NCBI GenBank assembly: GCA_949316235.1
Contig: OX438744.1
Location: 37,506,778-37,570,777, forward strand
DNA length: 64,000 bases
Direction of reading: 5' to 3'
Source of the DNA: Oegoconia quadripuncta
Taxonomy: Eukaryota; Arthropoda; Insecta; Lepidoptera; Autostichidae
Shown here in pieces: positions 27,401 through 39,400 of the stretch (its first letter is position 1; each line of letters starts with the position of its first letter). The translations under genes were made by a program, and so were the position numbers. A model generated the notes under the pieces. It was not told where the DNA came from and made no database searches. It saw nothing but the letters and a program-made list of their open reading frames with translations.

Positions 27401-30400
27401 TTAGGTACGAAGTAAGTAAGAAGGTAGTACGTAGTACGTTCACTAAGCACGAGTCTGCCAGGATAGTGTTTAGTTGAAGAACATCTCTGGCTTGCTTATA
27501 AAATTTTTGTTGGTATTGTTTAATGAACTTAGCCATTTCAAGTATGTACAAGGAGCGGGAGTTTACAGGATACGTCCTACCTAACACCACAAATTGCTCG
27601 TATACATTTTTTCTGCGTAATAAACGCTCTACTAACTTATGTACTGTTACCCCAGATTATAAGCTCATACCTCAGGACTGGTTTGACATAGGCATTGCAG
27701 ACTCCCTGGACGCTACACTCTTTAACTTATAAAGGTATTCTATTATATTCATTAATATATGTATACATAATGTCACGCCTGTTTCACGTAGGGGTAGGCA
27801 GAGACCACAGACTTCCACTTGCTACGATCCTGACACACCTCTTTTGGTTCATTCACTCTCATAAAGTTTTTCAGACATTTCGTACAGTCTACGTCAGCTA
27901 AATTTAGCTTGCAGTTAACAGAAACCCGACCAACCGTCATATGTGAATGTGTCATATTTACCTGCAGCTCATTGTACTCAATCATTGACTTTCACTACAC
28001 AATATTCAGCCTTTATTACACATAGAAATTCGAAATATATTTTGCTGGAAATATAAGTAACAGCGCCACATCACTCACGGAATCCTCCCAAAAAGCCCCA
28101 CTGTTCTGAAGAACTGTTCGAGCTAATACCCGCTGCTCAATTTAACCGATACACTTCTCGGAGAAAATTAAATTTCCATCCACATCACCTGGATAAGTGG
28201 AAGTCTACCACTGTACGTTTCTCAAGAAACTTCTTACCACGTACGACCACCCTGTGGAACGGACTTCCGGCAACGGTGTTCCCGAACGAGTACGACATTG
28301 GAACCTTCAAGAAACGAGCCTACACCTTCCTCAAAGGCCGGCAACGCATCTGTGACACTTTTGGTGTTGCGGGTGTCCATGGGCGGTGGTGATTACTTTC
28401 CATCAGGTGACCCGCATGCTCGTTTGCCGCTCTCTCATATAAAAAAAAAAAAAACTTAATCTGCCCGGATTGCTTACTGATAATGATACTTCACAATATC
28501 TCACCAGAATTCACATAGGTAGTGTTAACAAGCACACAATAATTTCACCAAAAAAAAAAAAATACCAGCCTGTCGCCTCAAACTTTCAAATTAAGAATGT
28601 CGCCAAACTTAAGTCATTATTCCATTGTATAGTTCAAAAATTTCTAATAGCGATACATTTATGAAGCATTTGGGAGACAAAAAGGGACCGCTTCTTTGTC
28701 GGATGCTACGCGACTTTTTTGTCTCTAAAGAATACAATGGACGCTGGGACAAATTCAGTTGAAGGCTCGCATTCTTTCCTTCTGGTGTTTAAGAGTCATT
28801 TTAATTGACCGTCCGTTCGAAATGATCACTGGAAAAAAGGGTAAAACCTTTCTAAAGGACAGACTTAAGCGCTATGATGGAATGTTACCTTTGAACGGGT
28901 TTGTGGACTGATTGGGATTTGGCCGGTCTTAAGTTTATTCTGGATTACGTATTTCATGTACCAACGTACGAAAAAAGAAAAGAACCAACCTATCTCTTCC
29001 CCTGGGTATCGTCTTTTACGATACTATTTGCCCTGTCCTGTACCAATTTGAAAAGCAGATAATAAAAGACAAATAACGAAAAAAATGTCTATTTCGAAAG
29101 AAATAAAAAGGTTTTTTTGGCGGGATCTCGGCGAGTGAAGTTGCATTTTTCTTTATAATTCTTATAATTTGTGCATTCTTACTTTTGAAGCTAATAATGG
29201 CAGAATATTGTGCAGCAAAAGTTAGTGATGGTGTACCAGTGAAGCGAAGTTTAAATTAAAGTGCGTAACGAATCTTTCGGGTTCCCACAAGAAGCCGCCA
29301 AAATCTTTTGGAAAGCATTCTGCCACTTTACTGAAGAATGACTTGACCGTGACTAGACTCTGTATACGCCAAGTATACGACTAATTACTAGTTTTGACTG
29401 CGACTGACTTATAAACCGAAGAAATAAGTTAAATAAAAGAGATAAGATAGCCAGTCCCCCAAATGTGTTGTGGTTTCCGGGTCAGTACGCTTCCACCTTC
29501 GACCTCATCTTCACTTAACATCAGGTGTGACTGAGGTCAAGTAAAAAAAAATTTTAAAAAATAAGACATGGCTGTATGGGCCTAAGCCCTCTTGGATCTA
29601 AATCCATTTGCCTTCTCCGAGAGGAGAGAATAAAACGAAAAAAAAAAGAAATAATTTGCAGATACAAAACTATATATCTAATGTAAATGTATAATAGAGA
29701 TCAGAGGTTGAATAAAATTCATTACATTTTAATTTATCATCTTCATCTAACACTCCTCCACAGCTGGACATAACCAGATGCCTAAATTGGAAGTAACTTC
29801 GACTTTGCGCAACCGGTCGCTTAGCTGCCTGATACAGATCGTCACTCCATCTAGCGGGAGACCGCGTCATACATTTTTGGCGGTTGAATTATTATATTTC
29901 CATTCGCCGAATCGTATATCAAACAAGTCTTAAGTGTTTAATAGGTTGTTTCGGAGAGGTGGGTATCTTAAAACAATATAAAATATAATAAAAAATAGTA
30001 CTAAGTATTGTATTGTAATATCAAATTTGTCGAAGCTGATGCTTGCACTTGGCATAAATGTGTAATATCTAAATAGCTTTGAAGGGGGTTATTTATTATT
30101 ATTATTTTCCAAAATTCACGATTATAAAAAAGTGCACGTTTTTATCAATCAAATCAAAAATGTTTTATTTCGTAAGTTATAAGAATAACATTTGAAAACG
30201 TCATGACATACAGTTATCGCTCATTCACTAGGCAGTCTACCCAGAGAAGAACGAGCAAGAAACTCAGCTCTTTTTAAATAATAATTTGAAATTGTCAAAA
30301 GTAAAAGCTATGTTATTTAGAATTAGCTTTTAGGCTTCTCGAGTGGAAGACAGAGCGATTTTTTTGGTTTTGTTCTGTATTTAAACCCTATTTGGGATAA

Positions 30401-33400
30401 AGATCGTGACGTTATGCATGTGTTAAAATAACAAACGATTCCTTAAATGAACCAAATGTACCTACATAAAGTTAGTTAAATCCGTTTTCATGAGATTTTA
30501 AGAAAGTGCTTTGTACAACTTGGCTTAACGTACTCATTTATATTATAATATTTCCACGGTATCCTGGAAGAACATGGTCAAACACATGAAAATATTTTAA
30601 ACTTCCAATCCTTATAAAAAAAAAGACAAAATCATCATTGTTTAGAGTCTAGTCAAGAATCAAGAAAAATAAGGGAACACTGAACGCTGAATCTGACGAC
30701 TGAATCTATCGTAAAGCACCTAGATCATAATTGACCTTAATTATTTTCAGTTACATAATCCTTAAATCTATAAATAACTTAATAAAAACAAAATATAAAC
30801 CGAGGAATCCGACTTGCCCACAAATTACTTCCATTAGCAAAAACAAATATCGTAAATTACAGCAATCACAGGCCATCCGAATTGTAGGATTTAAAAAACG
30901 ACACATCACTGGCCAGTTGGACGAAAAAAAAAACAAAAACAAAGTTTAAAAAATCGAACTGTCAAAATGGTTCGCAGTAAATTTTGCCGCGCTTATGGTC
31001 AAGCGAGATTCGATTGGTCGGTCAGCAAGGAGGCGTGGTCAAACATTCGAATAAGGAACAAGTGAGTTTATTTATGAAATGCATTTCAGTGAGGCTTTTT
31101 ATCGCGCAGTTCACTATGGCACTGCGGGGGCGGCTGATTTGACTTGGTGATTAACATGGTCTACGATAAAAGACCTTTTCGAGTGAAACATTTGAATATG
31201 TATCTGTAAGTGCTTTATTTGTGTTTGGGGTATTTAAGGATGTCTATTTTAACTCATTCTTGTTATAATAGTAGTTATTAGGTGTAGATATATAAAACGC
31301 TTATTACAATATCCAATTTGTAGGAAATCTAATTAGGAACACTCTAATTAGAAAATGGGATACTACATTTTGCACACACGCCACACTAAAGTTATACCAT
31401 CCTAAATGCAGAGACTAATTCGGTATACAAGGTTGGTTGAACCAAGGATATTTGAATTAATAGAACCAAGGCTCTCACCAATGTATGCCGAATTAGACTC
31501 TGCATTTAATTAGAATCTAAAGCCCGTATTAATAAACCATTATCAACATTGAGAACAGTCTTGCGACCGGTCAAACGTAAACGTGTTGATTAATAAACCT
31601 AACTTGAGACTTGAAAAGCATGTGCATACTCAAGCAGTACTCACTTGAGACGTGCGCCTATTAATAAACGAAACTCAAGTCGCCGACGAAGAATTCATTC
31701 GCCGCTGAGGCGTATACTTGAGAAGTGATCTCAGCTGAGTAGACCTCAAGATTGGTTTATAAATTAGAACGAAGCTTGAAATAGCGTCAACTGCTTAAGA
31801 CGCATCTCGGTTGATACAGCCTCAAGACTTGTATTGAGAATGGTTTATTAATACGTGCCTAACTGTTCTAACTTCTAATTCCACTTCTCCATTTCCTAAT
31901 CAGATTTCTTACAAATGGAATAGTGTAATAAGCGCTTAATAAATATACGTCACTACACTAGTGACGTAAACCGACTACAATGAGGACTTAAGTGCGTATT
32001 ACACTATCCTATTTGTTGGAAATCTAATTAGGAAATATGAAGGGGTAACCGAAGTTAGATTCCGATTTAGTGGATTGGAATGTCCCGACAGCACTACTTC
32101 CATCCTAAATACTGAGACTAATTCGGCATACATTGCTGGTCGAAGTAATTATTACTGTAATTTACGATTTAGGATTATAAAGTATTGACGACCTGTTTGG
32201 TGTAGGTAGTAGTTAGCAACTCTGACCACTATACCAAAAGGTTGCGGGTTCCAATCCCGCTAAGGGCATATGTTTGTGTGATGAATACGGACATGTGTAC
32301 CTAAGTTCTGGATGTTTTCATTTATAATAAGTAAGTATTTATTTACAAAAAAAAATGTATTTATGTAGTATATCAACTATCTGGTATCCACAACACAAGC
32401 CTATTGTTGCTTACTGTGGAACTAGATGGCGCTGTGTGTATGTCTTTGAACAGAACCAATCCTCCCAGAATGTATGCCGAATTCTAATTCGGCATACACA
32501 CACAACCTCCAAGGTACTAAACGAAAGAAAGACTGTGGTCCATATTTTCCGAAAATAAAATAAACAATAAATTATCCTTAGACATACACACAGCGCCATC
32601 TAGTTCCACAGTAAGCAACTATAGGCTTGTGTTGTGGATACCAGATGGTTAATGTACTACATAAATACATTTTTTTTTGTAAATAAATACTTACTTATTA
32701 TAAATGAAAACATCCAGAACTTAGGTACACATGTCCGTATTCATCACACAAACATATGCCCTTAGCGGGATTCGAACCCGCAACCTTTTGGTATAGTGGT
32801 CAGAGTTGCTAACCATTACACCAAACAGGTCGTCAAGTCAAGTTATCGGGCCAATATGTATGTCGGAGATTGCGACAAATTAGCGATAGAATTCATTATT
32901 CGAACGGTCAACTGACTATCATAGTACGCGGTTAATGTGAACTAAACTTGGTGGCGCTCATGTCGCCGGAAGGGGAGCGGTGACGACGTTGACGGTGATA
33001 TAAGGTCTGCACATCGAAATGACAGACACTTTTGCTACCAGCGGTCGAAGGAGTCTGAGCTCCACTGAACACATCACGACTGTGAGTGATTTGATTATTA
33101 TCACCGACGCTTGGAAGAATCCGGTGAGTCGTTAGCTAATAAGAAGTTGATCATGGGATTTGAGCAAGGAGGAACTATAGACAAGGTACGGCTGAGTTTC
33201 ACAGAGTGCACGCGGGGGCCAAGTTGTATGGCACGAGGGGCGTGCACATGTTTTCTATTGAACAGAAAGCATCTCAGGTTTCATGATCATAATCGAATGT
33301 GAATATCTTGTCGTTTTACTATAGTAGCTTGCAATAGTATCGCCTTTGCCCGAGCACCCTTTACCACGCGACTGGCACGCGTCCCGGTCGCTAGTAACGC

Positions 33401-36400
33401 CCACCCCGCGCCATCTCTCCGACATGTATAACTTATGCAATCTTTGGAGGAGATTACATTTATACCCTTGTGAGGTAAAACCACTACAATAAGGCAGGTC
33501 GGCGACGACGCTGCCCATCCTTGGCGATTACTAATTTTTGGGCAAAAAAATGTTCCCCAAAGTATCACATGCCAAAGTGTGTTTCTCAAATTTTCATTTG
33601 GCAAAACCACGTTTCGCAATTTTACAGTCAGCAATACTATTTTCGGCAATTTATTGTTTAACAAATAATTAACTGGCAATGTTTCATTTTACCAAGTATT
33701 ATGTAGTCAAACATGATTTGGCATAACATGCTCTTCCCAAAATATTGCATATCATATGATTTACCAAGAGTCTAAATTGTTATTATACAAATCAATTGGG
33801 TCACAGGTCTAACCTAACCTAACCCACCTTTCTAACAGTTCTCATTATTGTACTTAACTATTGTACTTACTTGTTTATTCTGATTGTATGAAGTGACAAT
33901 TTAATAGGTAATAATTATAATAATAATGAGCCATATCAGACTTTTCATATTTTTACAATTTATCACCAATATTAAAATGAAAATTTGAACGAACTTATTT
34001 TTGGAATATAATTTTTTACAAATTAAAGCATTTGCTTAATTTATATTTGACTTAATAAAACTTGAGCAAGTAAATAGTTGCCAAATTAATATTTGACCAA
34101 GTGATTAAAATGCGAAATATAAATTTGCTAAAGATTCTTTCGGGAAATGAAACCAGTGCGATAAGTTTTTTGGGAAGTAAAATTTGACGAAAAATATTTG
34201 CCAAGCGGAAGGATCCCTTAGTCGCCTTATACGACACCCACAGTAAGAGAGAGTTGGTCGTAATCTACTCTACCCGGATCCAGTCGTCAAATCCATGTGT
34301 TTGGTAAATATTAATTACATTCAGTAAAAAGAAACATTCCTAACGTCTATCTAGGACAAGAGATCCAATTAGATAAACCTAACTTCGAGGAAGAGGCCAA
34401 TCGTCGAATCCAACTCGGAAAGCAGCTCGAAGCAGCATTCTAAAAACTGATGTCTTAAAGAGACAGTCATTGACGTTGCACGGTATACCTCGGTTTAGCG
34501 CTGACTTCAATCACTCCTGATATTAAATGAAGATGATTTTTTTTAATGCAATAACCGTACTTGCCCTCAATCACACCTCTAGTTAAGAGAAGATGAGGTC
34601 GCAGGTGAAAGCGTACTGACCCGGAAACCCCAACACATTTGGGGGGCTGGCTATCGTATCTCTGACAACCGGAACACAACAATGCTATTAACATTGCTGG
34701 TTGGCGGCAGATTTAGATAAGATGGTGGTAGCTAGCCAGGCGGACATTTTAAAATGCCCTACCAACAACCAAACCGAGTACTTAAACATGTAACCCGCTG
34801 GGGATCGAACCCGCGACCTTCGAATCGTAAAGCCAATGTTGTTTACATAGCCACGGAGGCGGTTAAAAGCCGACGATACAGCATTTTCACATGTATGGAA
34901 CCTCCAACTTATTTGTGCGCCTAGCTACCTCAAACAGCCAGAACACAACAATGTTATTAACATTGCTGATTTGCGGCAGACTTAGATAAGATGAAGGCAG
35001 GTGGCCAGGTGGACATCGGAAAAGACCAGGAACCAAAACCAGTATAGAACAGCAAATCTGATATTTTCACTTACCTGGCTCATCAACTTTGTATGACACG
35101 TCACAGGAGCCATCCTTCCTGTCTTTAAAGTCTATTTCAGCCTTGCTGGGACCTTCGAGGGATATCGCCAACTGCCCAGCGCCGGCTTCCCTGGTCCATA
35201 CATTGAATTCGTTTTGGCGGCCGGCCTCTCCCCTCTCCAGGCCTCCACCTCCGGCTTTCACTAAGTGAGCGCCTGAGTCGCGGAGAGGGCCCACTGTGAA
35301 CTGGAAGGGTGATCCTGGAAGGGAAAATGGCAACATTGAAATATTTTCAATTCAATTCAATTCAATTATTTATTTGCAAAACTAAGTGTATACAATGGTC
35401 TTATTATAAATGGTGCTTATAACTTAGTCGCCCCGTTAGGGCACAGCAAATTTATGAGGGCACTGAGCGTATATAATATAACATGTCATTAAAACTATTT
35501 ATATTATTATTATTACTTAATCTAATAGTCAGTTTTACTTGCTTTCGAAGAACTCTTGCAGTGTGTAGAAACAGTTGTCAAGTAGGTATTTCGTCAGTTG
35601 ATTTTTAAATGTGATAAATTTATCATTGTCTCGTATTGGTTTTGGAATCTTGTTATAAATTTTTAAACACATTACATAAGGACCTGAATTGTATATTTTC
35701 ATATTTGAAGAGGGTAGAGCTATTTGGTTCCTTTGTCGTAGGTTTAGGGAACTCAGGTAGTGATCTCTTGGTGCGGGAAACATATTTCGGTGTTTTTTTT
35801 ACAAACTTACATATTTCAAGGATATATATGGATGCTAGTGTCAGAATTTTAAGTTTGCGAAAATGCGGTCTACACGTTTCCGTTTGTTTAATATTCATCA
35901 AAATTCTTATGCATTTCTTTTGCAGAGTGAACACTTCCCCTACGTCTTTACTACGTTTCATGGGTCTCATATCATCATCACGGTATCTTGCCTGGGGGCA
36001 AATGCCGCGGATATAAATACAATCTTTGTTTTACAAAAACGAGCCGTTCGCGCAATTTATCGATTGAGTTCTGCAGTGTCACTTAGAGATAGATTTAAAG
36101 AGTATAATATTCTGACTTTTTCGTCACAGTACATTTTTGAAAATGTAATAAATGTCAAAAAAAAAATATAACCTCATTTAGGAAAAATAGTGATAAACAT
36201 GATGTCAAGACAAGAAATAAAGATAAAATTGCAGGTCACATGAGTCGCCTGCGAAAAGTCAGTAATTTCATTATAAACGCTTTTTAAATAAGGTTCCTGT
36301 TGATATAGAAAATCTTCCTTTCAATAAATTTAAAGATACTATAAAACAGAAACTTATTAAGAAAGCATATTATAAAATATCAGATTATTTAGATGATAAA

Positions 36401-39400
36401 CATTCATGGACATAACCAGGCTATTTCACAATTAATAATGAAATATTATTAAACCTTTTTGTAATATAAAAACCTTTTTTTTAAAGAGCAACCTCTCGAG
36501 TTTCTTTTCAGGGAAACATTGCTTTTTGAACAAGCAATAGGTTTAAAAATGTAAAATCTGACTGTTTTAAGTGTACCCTGTGTACTATATATATTCATCA
36601 TCATCATAGCCACAAACGTCCACTATTGAACATAAAACTCCACCATAGATTTTCAGAACGACCGGTTGGAAGCGGCCTGCATCCAGTGGCTTCCCATGAC
36701 CTTCAATATGTCGTCCGCCCACCTTGTGAGTGAATGTCCTACGCTGAGCTTGCTGGTGCATAGAGAACTTCAACGCCCCACCGGCCATCAGGTTTTCGAT
36801 TGCGGCATTGGTCTCACTGGCTTTTTTTTATGCACGACGGGTTTGTACTTGACCTCAATCACACCTGATGTTAAGTGAAGATGAGGTCGAAGGTGGAAGT
36901 GTACTGACCCGGAAACCCCAACACATTTGGGGGGCTACCTTATCTCTGACAACCGAAACAACAATGCTATTAACATTGCTGTTTGGCGGCAGATTTTACA
37001 TAAGATGGTGGTAGCTAGCCAGGCGAACATTTAAAATGCCCTACCACCAACCATACCGAGTACTTAAACATATACCCCGCTGGGGATCGAACCCGCGACC
37101 TCCGAATCGTAAACCCAATGTTATTTACGTTGAGCCACGGAGGCAGTTAAAATTTAGGTTTTATAGGTAATTTAGATACATTTCAATTTTGTCATGTCCA
37201 CTACGTCATATTTTTATTTACTAGGTATGTCAATTTATTTATTTTAGCAGAAAATATAGTTTAAACACTACTACAGAGTAAGTCACAAAAAATTTTGTCA
37301 AATTGATAAGTTCGTCGATATCGCCACTGTGGGGCATTGTCCCAACGAATTATTCGACACTTTTCACAACGCAAGTCTACCTATGCTTTATATTTGTGTT
37401 GTAATTTAATAACAGTACCATAACATATTTATGTTATACTTGTATACTAAATATTTATGTATTTATTACCTTCTTTGTCACATTCATGTTCACTGTCACA
37501 TGTATGTGTATGTAAATATATGAAATGTATTCACGTAGTTTGTATCTGCATCCCTATTTAATACCGCACAACCCACCTATTTCAAATGTACTGTCCTTAT
37601 ACCCAAAGGTTGCCTGGAAGAGATCGCTTTTAGTGATAAGGTCGCCAAATTGTACATTCTATTCTTACCACTTTTCTGAAACTGTATTTTCTTATCTGTT
37701 GTGCAATAAAGTGTATTTGTATTGTATTGTATTAATACATAAATGTACCTATTTCATGGATTATATGTACCTAGACCCCACCTATAAATACAAATACAAA
37801 TATAACTTAAGTTTCTGTAGTTGGTTGCCAGTTTGCTGTATTAGGCCTCACATTATTTTATTACATGATAATTACGTTGTGACCAATGATGTTGGGTTCA
37901 CAATTACTAATGTCTGTTTAGTATAAGTTGTTTATATATGACAATATATTGTGAACTTGTTTGTGGTCCTAATAAATAAATGAAAAAAAAAAAAATCACA
38001 CACTGCACTATAACAATGACACAGTATTTTCCCGCTACATAACAAGCACATATTAGTAATACACACTCTTTTTACACATTGCTTTCCTCTCCCAGGGTGG
38101 GACGGAAGAACAGCGCCCAGTTCCTGGAACTGAGCACAATGCTGAGTCCCACTCCTTTCTGGTGGCTTCACAGTGGCACTCAAAATTTGTTGTGATTATC
38201 TTCATATGTTTTGTAGTTTGTTATTTTTAATGTTTTATATGTTAAGTTTGTTTTGCACATTTAATGTGTGCCACCGCGTAACCCTAATTTCATATACCTT
38301 GAACTGAAACCGTTTGATCCAATTTGTGTGTACTTACCAGGAATGTGGATCTCCCTGTATTTGACAGACACAGTATGGACTCCCAACTCCTTGGGGACGA
38401 AGTGGACAGAGTAGAGGCCGTCTTCCACTTCTTGGATCTCTGCGTCTTCGGAGACGCCACCAGGACTGGTGACTGTTGCCGCCAGATCGAATGATGTTAT
38501 ACCTGGAAAGAGATGCAACGTTAAGAAAGAAAAAGGATTTTCATATTTGATTTGGAATTGCATGATCTTATTCCACCGTCCCCTTTCCATCTTCGGACGA
38601 CCAGGCGCGGGGGGGGTTTCCATCCATATGTTGTCAACATACCGAACATCCGCACTAAGCGCTTTGCTTCGTCATTTATAATGCGGACTGCTAAGGTATG
38701 GAACTCACTGGCCGCGTCGGTTTTTCCCGACACTTACAACCTTGGGATCTTCAAGTCTAGAGTGAATAGGCATTTACTGGGTGCGCGTGATACATCTTCG
38801 GCTACATCGTCACTTTCCATCAGGTGAGATTGTGGCCAAACGCGAAACCAGTTTTAAATAAAAAAAAATATATATGGGCCATAATCCACTATTCAGGCCT
38901 AGTGCGGATTGGTGGATGTATCAGACTAGTTATCACTTGAAAGTATTTTCAAGCCATATGCCACTTAGCACAACTGCTGAGCACGCAAACACTCATATAA
39001 GTGTTGACCCATCCAACAACTGACTGCGCTATACTTACTTAACTTCGCTAATGGAATGTGACTGCTCCACGAATGGGAGACTGCTAGACTCAAAGCGATA
39101 TCTACCAGCGCAGAACCCTCGATTATTACTACCAAGAACTCTAGCAGTTTAAAAACTCATAGCTACCGGGAAAATTCAAGGAAACTCCTTCTCGGTAGCG
39201 GCCCGTATTAATCTAATGGACCTGGTACATATATCCAGCTTTGCATATCACCCAGAACAGAGAGAAGTGGCATGATATCCCAGGTGGTTTTGTCATCGAA
39301 GAGCTACAACCGTAGGAGGTTCACAATCAGGGGATCCAAGTGGAACACGGAGTATCTACGACGGGGAATCCTAACGGGATTTCCTCTTATGAAGAAACTG

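Noticed and set aside
30731..30949. 72-residue plus-strand frame with [17 protein letters not shown]
   Set aside because: It faintly resembles a LINE polymerase segment, but the match is too short to annotate.
33111..33518. Overlapping open frames in the GC-rich island
   Set aside because: High GC lowers stop frequency, and no domain or convincing exon structure is visible.
34780..34865. tRNA-like sequences with A and B boxes (also at 15840, 23289, 24954, 43202, 44900, 54800, 56370, 59475)
   Set aside because: They are heads of SINE families A, B and C, continuous with SINE bodies, not free-standing tRNA genes.
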